Shown: positions 50,845-61,600 of the stretch, piece after piece
Numbering within the stretch: the first letter of the stretch is position 1
How the letters are laid out: each line of letters begins with the position of its first letter
DNA from: an uncultured Flavobacteriaceae bacterium
Lineage (GTDB): Bacteria; Bacteroidota; Bacteroidia; Flavobacteriales; Flavobacteriaceae
Direction: 5' to 3'
Length of the DNA stretch: 64,000 nucleotides
NCBI GenBank assembly: GCA_947495135.1
Contig: CANLXN010000010.1
Location: 62,001-126,000 of the forward strand
Translations under genes and position numbers: made by a program
The notes under the pieces: model-generated
The model's database searches: none
What the model saw: only the letters and a program-made list of their open reading frames with translations
What the model was told of the DNA's origin: nothing

Positions 50845-51878
50845 TCTGATAGGATTTTCTCTAGTTGAGGTGCGTTTTCTTCTAAACAATACACGTCTTT
50901 GAATTGATGACTTTTTAAAGTTTTATAAGCCTTTAGGCTGCGTTCTCCGCTTTGGCAAAAGAGGGAGATGCGTCGTTGCATCGGAATTAGTTCTAGGGAT
51001 GATTCTAGAACCGACATCGGCATTTGCAACAGATGGTTCGCCTTAAGTATTGGAAGTTCACTTGTTTCTCGGACGTCAATTAATAGGTGATCGTTCATTT
51101 CCGCGTAGGCGTAAGACACCTTAGAAATTATGTGCTCTTTTTGAAATGTCTCCTGCGTAATTTTTAGGCTACTATTTTTCTTAAAACTGAAAGTGGACTG
51201 CTCGTTGCTTAGAAGATCAAAAATTAATAGCTCTCCCGAACGCACTTTGCCAATTTCCAGAATCATTTTGATCACTTCATTGGCCTGCAAGGATCCCGCC
51301 AAGGCTACGGTCGTTCCCATTACGCCTACTTCAGCGCAACTTTTTGCATTTTCGTCGGGTTGAGGATATAAACAGCGATAGGTGGGACCATCTTTATAAT
51401 TGAAAACAGATAACTGCAATTGAAATTTATAAATGGAGCTGTGAACAAAGGGTTTATCTGCCAGCACACAGGCGTCATTAATTAAATACCTAGCCGATAT
51501 TCTGTCTGTTGCGTCTACAACGAGGTCGTATTTCTTTATAAGATCTAGTGCGTTGTTGCCATTAAGGTAGAACGGATATGTTTCAATTTGAATTTCTGGG
51601 TTGAGCTTCCGTAATTTTTGAGAAGCAATAGTTGCTTTCTGTTTCTCAACGTCTTGGTTGGAGAATAAAACTTGTCGGTGCAAATTACTAATGGTCACCA
51701 AATCGCCATCGACAATCCCAATAGTACCAACGCCTGCGGTTACCAGGTAGGGGAGTAGTGCACACCCCAAACCTCCAGCACCAATCACCAAAACTTTTGC
51801 TTGTTCAAGTTTAGTTTGCCCTGCTTGCCCAACCTCTTTTAGCGTGGTTTGTCTGGTATATCGTTCTTCATTTTTCAT
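50841..51878 (-). CDS. moeB: MoeB/ThiF-type adenylyltransferase with rhodanese domain
   Basis: A 345-residue protein. The E1-like domain (about 1-230) has ERYTRQTTLKEVGQAGQTKL, the ATP-binding VIGAGGLGCALLPYLV and GIVDGDLVTISNLHRQVLF, and the SCAEVGVMGTT region. The C-terminal part is a rhodanese domain (about 260-345) with active Cys in LFCQSGERSLKA. It adenylates the MoaD C-terminus and, with the rhodanese Cys, could supply sulfur for its thiocarboxylate, as eukaryotic MOCS3 does. Located next to moaD and moaE, which fixes its role as MoeB. Confidence 0.94.
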   Translation of the reverse strand: MKNEERYTRQTTLKEVGQAGQTKLEQAKVLVIGAGGLGCALLPYLVTAGVGTIGIVDGDLVTISNLHRQVLFSNQDVEKQKATIASQKLRKLNPEIQIETYPFYLNGNNALDLIKKYDLVVDATDRISARYLINDACVLADKPFVHSSIYKFQLQLSVFNYKDGPTYRCLYPQPDENAKSCAEVGVMGTTVALAGSLQANEVIKMILEIGKVRSGELLIFDLLSNEQSTFSFKKNSSLKITQETFQKEHIISKVSYAYAEMNDHLLIDVRETSELPILKANHLLQMPMSVLESSLELIPMQRRISLFCQSGERSLKAYKTLKSHQFKDVYCLEENAPQLEKILSE

Positions 51879-51879
51879 A

Positions 51880-52116
51880 TTATCCTCCCGCGAATGGTGA
51901 TAAAACAGCTATTTCGTCTGTTCGATTTAGTGGTTGATCGTTGCTCGCCAATTCCCTGTTTATGGCAATTTTAATCGCGTCCCCATTTAAGTTATAGGTA
52001 CTTTTTAGATACTCCGTAAGATCTTGAACTGTATTAAAACTTTCATCTAGTTCTTCCATCGTTTTCCCTGTCTTCTCGGCTACTTCTCCAAAATATTTGA
52101 TATTAATTTTTTCCAT
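51880..52116 (-). CDS. moaD: molybdopterin synthase sulfur carrier subunit
   Basis: A 78-residue ubiquitin-fold protein (MEKINIKYFGEVAEKTGK start, IAINRELASNDQPLNRTDEIAVLSPFAGG end). The C-terminal Gly-Gly is adenylated by MoeB and converted to a thiocarboxylate. One base separates it from moeB and 3 nt from the TauE-like gene, so it is transcribed in the operon. Confidence 0.95.
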   Translation of the reverse strand: MEKINIKYFGEVAEKTGKTMEELDESFNTVQDLTEYLKSTYNLNGDAIKIAINRELASNDQPLNRTDEIAVLSPFAGG

Positions 52117-52119
52117 TTT

Positions 52120-52866
52120 CTAAACTAAAAATAATTTTACACTGGCAATAATCAGCACAAAGGCCAACAGATAAGTGAGGGTCTTGGTGTTGAATTTCCC
52201 ACTTCCGTAGATAGCTCCAATACTACCACCAATAATCGCAACCGGAATTAAATACAGCGCTTCATTCGGGATGTTGCCGCCTTTCACTGTAAAACCAATA
52301 ATCCCAGAAATCGAATTCACAAAGATGAACAGCGCCGAAACAGCAGCAGCTTGTTTCATGGATCCAAATCCGAGTAAAATAATAATCGGACTCAAAATAA
52401 TTCCCCCACCAATACCAATCATTCCCGAAAACAAGCCTATAAAAGCTCCAATAACTAAGGATAACCAAAGTGTAGGCGTTCTAGCTTTTAAAGTTCCATT
52501 TCCGAAGACATTCAGCATCCGCAAGATGGATATAACCAAAAATACGGCTAAAATTTGTTTATAAAGTGATGCGTTAACAGTAATATAACCCCCAATAAAT
52601 GCTGCGGGAATAGATGCAATTGCAAATGGATAAAACAGCTTCCATTTAAAGTGATGACGTTTTCTAAAGAACCAAAACGAGATGCCCGAAACAAAGATAT
52701 TGAGCAGCAAGGCGGTTGGTTTCATAAAAACAACGGGAAAAGAAAAGAGCGCCATAAGTGCCAAGTAACCGCTTGCTCCACCATGACCCACACTGGCGTA
52801 TAGAAAAGCTACGACCAAGAGAATGATCATAAATGCGATAACAATATGCGGCTGACTAATATCCAT
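52120..52866 (-). CDS. TSUP/TauE-SafE family membrane permease
   Basis: A 248-residue protein with about eight membrane helices. The YASVGHGGASGYLALMALF motif near the N-terminus and GLFSGMIGIGGGIILSPIIILLG in the second half are the two inverted TSUP signatures. Family members export or import sulfite, sulfoacetate or other sulfur anions. Its start overlaps the moeA stop by 1 nt, and moaD follows, so it belongs to the Moco operon. A sulfur-anion or oxyanion role linked to cofactor synthesis is an inference. Confidence 0.92.
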   Translation of the reverse strand: MDISQPHIVIAFMIILLVVAFLYASVGHGGASGYLALMALFSFPVVFMKPTALLLNIFVSGISFWFFRKRHHFKWKLFYPFAIASIPAAFIGGYITVNASLYKQILAVFLVISILRMLNVFGNGTLKARTPTLWLSLVIGAFIGLFSGMIGIGGGIILSPIIILLGFGSMKQAAAVSALFIFVNSISGIIGFTVKGGNIPNEALYLIPVAIIGGSIGAIYGSGKFNTKTLTYLLAFVLIIASVKLFLV

Positions 52867-54041
52867 TAACTTTTTAGATCGATATAGGTAATGGATTCTC
52901 CTTTTTTGATCAGTTCTATTTCTGAAGGGACCATCAATAAAGCATTAGCAATAGCAAACGATTTAAGCATAGAAGAGGCTTGTCCCATGAGCGGGGCAGC
53001 GGTATTATTATGAACGATTCCTTTTAAAAAGCGGGTTTTACCAGTGTTATTCTGAATGTCGTCACTTAATAGTGCCTGTTTTCTTGCCAAATGTATGTTT
53101 TCATAACCCATCAATTTATGTAGTGCTGGCAAGACGTAGATGTAGAAACAGGTTAAGCTTGACGCCGGATTACCGGGTAATGCAAAGACGGTTTTGTTAG
53201 CCTGGGTTCCAAACCAGAGTGGTTTTCCGGGCTTCTGATTCACTTTATAAAAATGTTCTTCCACTTCATTTTTTAGTAATGCGGCTTGTACAAAATCATA
53301 GTCACCCACAGATATGCCGCCCGAAATGATCAAAACATCCGAGGTTGATAAATGCTTTTTGATGGTGGCCGTAGTTTGTTGAAGATCGTCTTCAACCTGT
53401 TCCAACGCAATCTCTTTTATCCCTAGTTCCTGCAACGCCAATTTAAGTGTAATACCATTGCTTTCATAAATTTCTCCTTCAGCCAAGGAAGTTCCCGGTT
53501 GTTTTAGTTCGTTGCCAGTGACTAGAATACTCACTTTAGGTTGCGGATAGACTTGGAGAGATTCAATGCCAATCCCAGTTAGAAATCCGACGGCCGCGGG
53601 ATTTAAGTAAGTTCCTTTTTTAAGGGCAACGGCATCTTTTTTAAGTTGCTCTCCCAATGGTCGCACGTTGGCCCCTTTCTGCGGCATTTTTTCCACTTTA
53701 ATCATTCCTTTAGTAGCAGTGATATGTTCCTGCATCACAACGGTATCTGCTTCGTCTGGGACTCTGGCTCCCGTAAATATTCTGATCGCTTCTTTTTGTT
53801 TTACTGAAAGATTAGTGGATGCACCTGCTTTAACTTCTCCGGAAAGTGTGTACTCAACTTCATTGGACCATCGCAAAGCATAACCATCCATAGACGACTG
53901 TCTGAAAGGCGGCATGTTGATGGGTGATAACACGTCTTCCGCCAAAATATGACCAAAACAGTCTTGTAGCGGTCGCTCCACAGGTGAATTTACCTGAACC
54001 GCTTTCTCTATTATTTCCAATGCTGTTTTTACAGAGATCAT
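52866..54041 (-). CDS. moeA: molybdopterin molybdenumtransferase
   Basis: A 391-residue protein that inserts molybdate into adenylated molybdopterin. PPFRQSSMDGYALRWS, the IFTGARVPDEADTVVMQEHI domain, LVTGNELKQPGTSLAEGEIYESNG, ISGGISVGDYDFV and FALPGNPASSLTCFYIYVLP are classic MoeA motifs. The length is normal. It overlaps the upstream NTP-transferase gene by 4 nt. Confidence 0.96.
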   Translation of the reverse strand: MISVKTALEIIEKAVQVNSPVERPLQDCFGHILAEDVLSPINMPPFRQSSMDGYALRWSNEVEYTLSGEVKAGASTNLSVKQKEAIRIFTGARVPDEADTVVMQEHITATKGMIKVEKMPQKGANVRPLGEQLKKDAVALKKGTYLNPAAVGFLTGIGIESLQVYPQPKVSILVTGNELKQPGTSLAEGEIYESNGITLKLALQELGIKEIALEQVEDDLQQTTATIKKHLSTSDVLIISGGISVGDYDFVQAALLKNEVEEHFYKVNQKPGKPLWFGTQANKTVFALPGNPASSLTCFYIYVLPALHKLMGYENIHLARKQALLSDDIQNNTGKTRFLKGIVHNNTAAPLMGQASSMLKSFAIANALLMVPSEIELIKKGESITYIDLKS

Positions 54042-54637
54042 AGTTCGTTTCGATTTAAAAATTGGGTGTACTGTTGAGGGGTGTCGATGTCTTTTAATTT
54101 TTCTGCTGAAACCAGTCCGATCACCGAAGTATTCGAATTGTTTAGAAACACTTTCGCTCCTGTGTCACCTTTCAGTTTTAGTAATTCTTCAAAGTAATGC
54201 TTCGGAAAGAGTGCCGGAACTCCATAAAATGCTCCATAATTAGAGGCAACGATCTTTTCGGGATGTTGTTCTCCAGTATTGATCATTTCATTGATGTAAT
54301 CTGCATCTACCAGCGGCTGATCTGCCAATTGAATAAGAACTGCGCTAGTGGTGGGAGCCGTTTTCAGAATAAATGAAACCCCACTTTCAATGCTCGAACT
54401 AAGACCGTCTTCCCAATGTTTATTTTTAATAATTCGCACCGATGGCTGTTTGATCGATTTTTCTATTTCCTCTGCATTCGCTCCCAAGACACAAAATACA
54501 GAAGTTGCAGTAGATGCTAATGCGTGTTGCAATGCTATTCCTAAGAGCGTCGAGTTTTCAATGGGCAATAGCTGTTTAGGGCGTTTCATTCTGGCCGATT
54601 TCCCTGCTGCTAATACTAAGACGCTGATTTCTTTCAA
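54038..54637 (-). CDS. mocA: MocA/MobA-like nucleotidyltransferase for molybdenum cofactor
   Basis: A 199-residue GT-A-fold nucleotidyltransferase with VLVLAAGKSARMKRPKQLLPI (NTP-binding), the IQLADQPLVDADYI Asp site and GVPALFPKHYFEELLKLKGDTGAK. MocA adds CMP to the cofactor for xanthine-dehydrogenase/CO-dehydrogenase-type enzymes, and MobA adds GMP. The adjacent XdhC and the molybdo-hydroxylase argue for the cytidylyl form. It overlaps moeA by 4 nt and follows XdhC by 3 nt. Confidence 0.92.
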   Translation of the reverse strand: MKEISVLVLAAGKSARMKRPKQLLPIENSTLLGIALQHALASTATSVFCVLGANAEEIEKSIKQPSVRIIKNKHWEDGLSSSIESGVSFILKTAPTTSAVLIQLADQPLVDADYINEMINTGEQHPEKIVASNYGAFYGVPALFPKHYFEELLKLKGDTGAKVFLNNSNTSVIGLVSAEKLKDIDTPQQYTQFLNRNEL

Positions 54638-54640
54638 AGC

Positions 54641-55660
54641 TTATGAATGAATTTTCCCGTTGATTGTTTTCAGTGAAAATGGTTCCTCTTCTCTAGTCAC
54701 GGCAATAATTTCTGATAGGATGGAGAGGGCGATTTCTTCTGGAGTAATGGCACCCAAGTTGAGGCCTGCAGGCGAATATAGATGTTCGATAAAATCATCG
54801 GCTAAGTTGGGATCGCGTTCAAAGAGTTCCATTTCTAATTTGTCTCTCCTGTTAGCCGATCCAAGAACTCCTAGATAGGCAGGTTTTACTTTTTTAAGCG
54901 TTAAAAGATAATGGAGGTCGCGTGCGTAATTATGAGTCATTAAAACAACCGCTGTTTGTGGATCGATATCTTGCACCGAAAGCGTTTCTGGGGAGGCAGG
55001 GAATACTTTCTCGGCTCCAGGGAAATCGGTTTTCTCTTTTGGATCTTTTTCAGAACAAACTACCTCCACTTCCCAGCCTAGGAGAGCTGCCATAGAACAT
55101 AGCTTTACGGCATCATGTTCAGCTCCAATTATTAATAATTTAAAATGAGGTGAGAAGGTTTGTGAAAACGAGGTGAGTTCTTCTGTTTTGTTTTGCTGAA
55201 ATTCTCTTGAAAAAGTGAAATTTTCATCATTATTCAGAGACAGCACAGATCCAAAATTACCTGTTGCGTTCTCTTCCTTGCGATAGTGAGAAGTGATGCT
55301 GAAAGACTTCCGTTGTTTCAAATGCGTCTCAAATTCGTTTTGTAATATTTCAGAAATAAAAAAAGGCTCTAATAAAATGTATAAAAGTCCTTCACATCCT
55401 AGTCGGTATCGTCCGTCGTAAGTAACAATCTGTGGTTTTCCGTCTTCAAAGACCGCCTGTGCACAGTGAATAATTTCTTTTTCTACGCAGCCTCCACTTA
55501 CGGCACCCGTAATTTCTCCATTGCTGCCTATTAGCATACGAACACCGGGTTTTCTGTAGGACGAGCCATCTAGGTCAACAACAGTGGCTAAAACGTATGA
55601 AATTCCGTTTTTCTGACCAATTGCGGCTTCCCGAATAATATGTTTGAGCTCGTGTGTCAT
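54641..55660 (-). CDS. xdhC: XdhC/CoxI family cofactor maturation protein
   Basis: A 339-residue protein; the start ATG is at 55660. The N-terminal XdhC/CoxI domain has VDLDGSSYRKPGVRMLIGSNGEITGAVSGGCVEKEI, and the C-terminal Rossmann-like domain has LLIIGAEHDAVKLCSMAALLGWEVEV and VVLMTHNYARDLHYL. XdhC binds the molybdenum cofactor, helps its sulfuration and hands it to xanthine-dehydrogenase-type enzymes. It lies between the hydroxylase subunit genes and the cofactor genes, as expected. Confidence 0.93.
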   Translation of the reverse strand: MTHELKHIIREAAIGQKNGISYVLATVVDLDGSSYRKPGVRMLIGSNGEITGAVSGGCVEKEIIHCAQAVFEDGKPQIVTYDGRYRLGCEGLLYILLEPFFISEILQNEFETHLKQRKSFSITSHYRKEENATGNFGSVLSLNNDENFTFSREFQQNKTEELTSFSQTFSPHFKLLIIGAEHDAVKLCSMAALLGWEVEVVCSEKDPKEKTDFPGAEKVFPASPETLSVQDIDPQTAVVLMTHNYARDLHYLLTLKKVKPAYLGVLGSANRRDKLEMELFERDPNLADDFIEHLYSPAGLNLGAITPEEIALSILSEIIAVTREEEPFSLKTINGKIHS

Positions 55661-55772
55661 GGGCAACTAATAATCTAATAAGAAATGGAGATGTTTCATA
55701 TTTGCTCACCATAAATGACCGCAGCACGCGACATCTTTGCAGCTTCTAAAATCTCTAACTATTTATGGGTGC

Positions 55773-57932
55773 TTACGATTTAAAATCTTTAGATATTTTA
55801 CCTAAATCCTTTGCGAATGGCTGTTTCAATAACCGTTGTCCCGTAGCAAGTTTAATTGCATTGGCAAGCGCGCCACCTGCTGGAGGTAGTCCCGGCTCAC
55901 CCAAACCTGTTGGTGAAAGATTATTTTCAACAAAATGGGTTTCAACTATAGGCGTTTCATCCATCCTAATCAAACGATAGGCATCGAAATTAGTGGCTTT
56001 TGGTTGTCCGTCGTTGAATAATAAATCTCCGTACATGGCGTGGCCAATTCCGTCGATTACACCACCTTCCACTTGGTTTTTGGCTCCTGTAGGGTTCACT
56101 ACAATACCACAATCCACAGCAACTGTTACTTTTTTGACTTTCGGAAGACCATTTTCCAAGGTAACTTCTGCTACTTCGGCAACGTGGGTGTTGTGACTAT
56201 AATAAGCGGCAAAACCTTGATACGTATTTGCATCAGATTTCCCCCAATTTCCTTTGTCGGCTGCCAATTTGATGGTTTCCTTCATTCGTGAAGCAGAATA
56301 CTGAATACGTTCATCGGCTCCTTCATCTACATTGTCCAATAAGTCCAATCTTAGTTGTACGGCATCGACTTCTAAAATTTCAGCTAATTCGTCAAAGAAA
56401 CTCTGTTCGGCGAAGGCTAAAAAGTTAGTGTAGGGCGCCCGCCACGCTCCAGTGGTAATATTGCTTTGATAATTACCCGTTTCCACCTTGTAATTTGCGA
56501 TCGCGCCTGCAGGGAAGAAATTGGGTATCAAGCCATACATATTCGAATTTACCGAGGCTTCTTTTAGATGATAACCAGTTACTTTTCCATCTTTTAAGGA
56601 TGCTTTAATTCTGTATTTGATCGCTGGGCGATAGGTTCCGGCAGCCATATCATCTTCTCTTGAGAAAATAACTTTTACAGGCTTTTTGGTGAGGTCTGAA
56701 ATTCTCGCAGCCTCTCTGGCGAAATCTCCGTATAATCGTCGGCCAAAACCACCTCCCATTCGGGTCATTTCTAGGTGGATGTCTTTTTCATCTCTTTCGA
56801 GGATATCGGCTATTTGTCTAGCAGTTCCGGCAGGTGTTTGAATGGGCCCCACTAGATGCACCTTATCTGCAGTAACATTTGCATAAAAGTTCATGGGCTC
56901 CATGCAGTTGTGTGGCAGGAATGGAGATTCGTAGGTACGTTCTACTACTTGATCTGCTTCTGCGAAGGCTTTGTTTACATTACCATCCTCTCTTGCAATT
57001 GTGAGTTTGCCACCATTGAGAAGCGCATTTAATTTTTGGTCGTGATGCTCGGTGCTTTCTAGTTTTCCATCCGATTCCCATTCTGGGATCAAGGCTTTTT
57101 TTCCTTTCATCGCAGCCCAGGTATTATTTGCGAGTACGGCAATTTTATCACCAAACTGAACTACTTCCGTCACTCCTGAAACTTTCTTCGCCTCCGTATC
57201 GTCAAAACCTTTTAATGTTTGTCCGAATGCAGGTGGCCGCAATACCGAAACGTATTTCATTCCTTCGGCAACATAATCTAGTCCGAAAAGCGGTTTTCCT
57301 GTGATAATATCATCGATGTCTACATTGGTAGCATCCTTTCCTATAATTTTATAGTCTTTTGTTTCTTTAAGTGTTGCATTTTCTGGCACTTCTAGTTGTG
57401 CAGCGTCATTCACCACATCGCCATAACCAAGTGTTTCACCTTTTCCGTTGGTAATTACTCCATCGGAAGCGGTACAGGTATTTGGTTCAACTCCCCAACG
57501 GGTCGCTGCGGCTTGGATGAGCATCAATTTGGCAGTGGCTCCCGTTTGTCTTAGGGAATCCCAGCCAAAACGAATGGACTGACTTCCACCCGCTACCTGA
57601 CGCTGAAAGCTTTCATTGTTCAAGGGAGCTTGCTCTACCGAGACATGTTCCCACGGTACATCCAATTCTTCTGCGATAATCATGGGCATGGATGTTTTTA
57701 CACCTTGGCCGATTTCAGGATTGGGAGAAAAGATAGTTACGTAACCATTTTCTGCAATTTTTATAAACGCATTGAAATCTTGGAAATTTAATTGAGCGAT
57801 ATCGACAGGCGGTGCTGCGGTTTCTTTACAAGCGCCTAGAAAATTGACGCCAATAATAATTCCTCCACTAGCCAGGGCAGAGGTGCGGATAAAGTTTCTT
57901 CGGCTAAAGACCATTTTATTTTCTTGTTTCAT
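55773..57932 (-). CDS. xanthine dehydrogenase family molybdopterin-binding subunit (IorB-like)
   Basis: A 719-residue protein. The N-terminus has a twin-arginine signal (FSRRNFIRTSALASGG), so it is exported folded, together with the small Fe-S subunit. Molybdopterin-binding elements are MGGGFGRRLYGDFAREA, GAWRAPYTNFLAFAEQSFFDELA and the active-site Glu of LGEPGLPPAGGALANAI near the C-terminus. The architecture is that of isoquinoline 1-oxidoreductase beta/aldehyde oxidase single large subunits. No FAD subunit gene is present, so electrons probably pass from Fe-S to a cytochrome or quinone. The substrate, an aldehyde or N-heterocycle, is unknown. Confidence 0.93.
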   Translation of the reverse strand: MKQENKMVFSRRNFIRTSALASGGIIIGVNFLGACKETAAPPVDIAQLNFQDFNAFIKIAENGYVTIFSPNPEIGQGVKTSMPMIIAEELDVPWEHVSVEQAPLNNESFQRQVAGGSQSIRFGWDSLRQTGATAKLMLIQAAATRWGVEPNTCTASDGVITNGKGETLGYGDVVNDAAQLEVPENATLKETKDYKIIGKDATNVDIDDIITGKPLFGLDYVAEGMKYVSVLRPPAFGQTLKGFDDTEAKKVSGVTEVVQFGDKIAVLANNTWAAMKGKKALIPEWESDGKLESTEHHDQKLNALLNGGKLTIAREDGNVNKAFAEADQVVERTYESPFLPHNCMEPMNFYANVTADKVHLVGPIQTPAGTARQIADILERDEKDIHLEMTRMGGGFGRRLYGDFAREAARISDLTKKPVKVIFSREDDMAAGTYRPAIKYRIKASLKDGKVTGYHLKEASVNSNMYGLIPNFFPAGAIANYKVETGNYQSNITTGAWRAPYTNFLAFAEQSFFDELAEILEVDAVQLRLDLLDNVDEGADERIQYSASRMKETIKLAADKGNWGKSDANTYQGFAAYYSHNTHVAEVAEVTLENGLPKVKKVTVAVDCGIVVNPTGAKNQVEGGVIDGIGHAMYGDLLFNDGQPKATNFDAYRLIRMDETPIVETHFVENNLSPTGLGEPGLPPAGGALANAIKLATGQRLLKQPFAKDLGKISKDFKS

Positions 57933-57948
57933 AATAATGATTTAGCGA

Positions 57949-58410
57949 TTAAAGATTTTTTGAAGCGATGGCAACGGCCTTTTCGATGCGATTGTATGCG
58001 GCACATCGGCAAATGTTGCCGTTCATTGCTTGTCTGATGTCGTCGTTGGTAGGTGCGGGATTCTTTGATAAGAAAGCGGAGGCGGTCATTATTTGTCCGG
58101 CCTGGCAATATCCACATTGCGGAACATCTACTTCCTTCCAAGCTTCTTGCACAGGATGTAATTTATCATCTGTTGCAAGCCCCTCAATAGTCGTGATTTC
58201 TTTGCCCTCCATAGCCGCTGCTGGTAAGAGGCAACTTCGGGTTGCTTCTCCGTCCACATGGACGGTGCAAGCACCGCATTGTCCAATTCCGCAGCCAAAC
58301 TTGGTGCCTGCCAGATTAAGTTCATCTCTAAGCACCCAGAGTAGAGGAGTGTCGTCGTCGGCCACTACATCGACCGTTTTACCGTTTACTTTTAAGCTAT
58401 AATTACCCAT
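57949..58410 (-). CDS. (2Fe-2S)-binding subunit of molybdo-hydroxylase (IorA-like)
   Basis: A 153-residue protein with two 2Fe-2S clusters. The plant-ferredoxin-type cluster is in FGCGIGQCGACTVHVDGEATRSC, and the second four-helix domain has VPQCGYCQAGQIM and NICRCAAYNRI. It has no signal of its own and would ride with the Tat-exported large subunit. First gene of the operon that ends with moaA. 16 nt separate it from the large subunit gene. The length is typical of IorA/CoxS. Confidence 0.95.
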   Translation of the reverse strand: MGNYSLKVNGKTVDVVADDDTPLLWVLRDELNLAGTKFGCGIGQCGACTVHVDGEATRSCLLPAAAMEGKEITTIEGLATDDKLHPVQEAWKEVDVPQCGYCQAGQIMTASAFLSKNPAPTNDDIRQAMNGNICRCAAYNRIEKAVAIASKNL

Positions 58411-58668
58411 ACCTATTTATTTGTGTTCTAAAGTTAACGAAATAATGTGTTTACACGACATCGCTGGGGAATTTTATGATTTTTATAAGAGGTTGGAAAT
58501 ACGCTTCAAAACAGATTCATTCTTCTTCCGAGAAATACGGTTTTCCGCAAAGGGGTGTTTGGGGATTTGTTTATATTTGAGTTCTCCCCCTTTTAGACGA
58601 ATTCCAATAATTTCCGTAGATGAAGTTTATTGGGTTCTTTTATATTTACGATCGAACAGAAGTTGCCT

Positions 58669-61600
58669 ATGATATTCAACGAAGACTCAAGAGTTAAAAT
58701 ACCTTCTATACTTCATTTAATTCAATTAGGTTATACATACCTATCATTGAAGGATAACTCATGGGATGAAAGCTCGAATATATTCAGAGATATTTTCGAT
58801 CAGCAAATACAGAATATAAATCCAGGACTATCAGATAATGATGTTAATAAAGTATTTGATGATGTGTCATTATCATTAGAGAACGAAGATTTGGGTCGTG
58901 CATTTTACAAAAGATTAATTGATCAATCTGGCACGAAACTCATAGACTTTGAAAACTTTGATAATAATTCGTTCCATGTTGTTACAGAATTAACCTATCA
59001 AAAAGATGATGAAAGTTTTAGGCCTGACATAATTCTTCTAATCAACGGAATGCCTTTGGTATTTATTGAAGTGAAAAAACCTAACAATAGAGATGGGATT
59101 TTAGCAGAGCATAGACGCATGAAAATGCGCTTCCAAAACAAGAAGTTTCGAAAGTTCATCAATATCACACAACTCATGGTGTTTTCTAACAACATGCAAT
59201 ATAGCGATGATGATACTCAAATGTTAGAAGGTGCTTTTTACAGTACGACCAATTATAAAAAACCAATTTTCAATTTCTTTAGGGAAGAAGAAACCTTTGA
59301 TTTAGGAAAATTACTTAAGCCAATTTCAGATGAAACTGAAACCTTTGTGTTAAAGGATACCAATTTGTTGAGTATTAAAACCAACAAAGAATATCAATCT
59401 AATAAGAATCCGAATACTGCTACTAATTCTATTTCAACGTCACTGTTTCAAAGAGAGCGCTTAAAGTTTATACTGCGTTATGCATTTGCTTATGTTGAAG
59501 AAGAAAAAGGATTGGAGAAACATGTAATGCGTTATCCTCAACTATTTGCTACAAAAGCCATTGAGAATAGACTAGATAATGATGTTAAGAAAGGCATCAT
59601 CTGGCATACACAAGGTTCTGGTAAAACAGCTTTGGCGTTTTTCAATGTCAAGCATTTAACGGATTATTACCAGAAGAAGAATATTATTCCAAAGTTCTAC
59701 TTTATTGTAGATCGCTTAGATTTACTCACGCAAGCTTCTAGAGAATTTAATGCTCGTGGATTAGTCGTACACAAAGTTAATAGTCGTGAAGAATTTAGTA
59801 AAGACATTAAATCAACTGAAGTCATTCATAACAGTTCAGGAAAGGCCGAAATAACCGTTGTGAATATTCAAAAGTTTAAGGATGATCCTGACGTAATTAA
59901 AAACAACGATTATAACTTAAGTGTTCAGCGTATTTTCTTTTTAGATGAAGTGCACAGAAGTTATAATCCAAAAGGAAGCTTTTTAGCGAATCTGGAATTG
60001 GCAGATAAGCATTCCATCAAAATCGGTTTAACAGGAACACCTTTATTAGGTTCAGAATATAATTCTAGAAGCTTATTTGGTGACTACATTCATAAATATT
60101 ACTACAATCTATCGATTAAAGATGGTTATACGTTACGCTTAATTCGTGAAGAGATTGAAACCAATTATAAGTTAGTTCTACAAGAAGCCTTGGAAAGCAT
60201 CAAAGTATTACAAGGTAATATTGAGAAGAAGAAATTGTTTGCAGATCATCGTTTTGTAGAACCTATGATAGATTATATCGTTAAGGATATAGAACAAGCA
60301 AGGATTTCTCTAAATGACAATAGCATTGGTGGCATGGTGGTTTGCGATTCTTCAGAACAAGCCAAAATGATGTACGAGATTTTTCAGAATACGTATGCTG
60401 AACAAACCAATATGGTTTTTGATCAAGCTGCCGAAGAATCTGCGTCTTATGGAGATAAAAATAGAAATGAAAGCAAAGTAAAAACAGCACAAGTTATTTT
60501 GCATGATATTGGCACCAAGCAAGATCGTCGCGAATGGGTCAGTGATTTTAAAGCTGGAAAACTAGATTTACTATTCGTTTATAATATGTTATTGACTGGT
60601 TTTGACGCCAAACGCTTAAAGAAATTATACATTGGTAGAAAAATAAAGTCTCATAACTTATTACAGACATTAACCAGAGTTAACAGAACCTACAAAATGC
60701 ATAAGTATGGTTATGTGGTGGACTTTGCAGATATTCAGAAGGAGTTCGATAAAACCAATCAAGACTACTTTAACGAGTTGCAATCTGAACTTGGTGATGA
60801 GATGCAACATTACACCAACCTGTTTAAAACACCTCAAGAGATTCAGGAAGAGATTGAGGAAATAAAAGATGTTCTTTTTAGATTCGATACAGACAATGCA
60901 ACAATTTTCGGAGATCAAATTTCAGAAATAAATGATCGTACAGAGATTCGTAAAATAGCCAAGGCACTTAACAATTCAAAAGACTTGTATAACCTGATTC
61001 GTCTGTCTGGTAATTTTGAATTACTCGAAAAGTTAGATTTCAGAAAGCTGACTATTTTATCTCGTTTAACTAACGATAGATTAGGACTCATTAATACCAG
61101 AATAGCATTAGAGAACAATGTCGAAACCGATAATATCCTAAACACAGCATTAGAAGATGTTATTTTTGCCTTTACAAAAGTGAAGGAGGAAGAAATGATA
61201 TTAGCAGATGAACTTAAAAACACATTAGGAAGAACACGCGAAATGCTAGCTGGAAACTTTGATCAAAAGGATCCAATTTTTGTATCCTTAAAGGAAGAGT
61301 TAGAACGTTTATTTAAAAAGAAAAACTTAAGCGAAGTGTCTAAAGAAGACATGGAAGCTAATATTAAAGCCTTAAACACCATTTACGATAAAGCCAAAAA
61401 ACTAGAACGTGAAAATCAACTTTTACGAGCTAAATACGATTACGATGCTAAATATGCGCGTATCCATAAACGCTTAATGGAAACCGATCCTTTAACTGAT
61501 ACCGAACGTAAACTCTTTGAAGCACTTAAAGGGTTAAAAGATGCTATTGATACCGAAATTTTACAAAACTCAAAATTACTAGAGAATGAGAGCTATGTTG

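Noticed and set aside
57968-58402. Plus-strand frame of 144 residues opposite the 2Fe-2S subunit
   Set aside because: Antisense shadow of a fully conserved ferredoxin-type gene.
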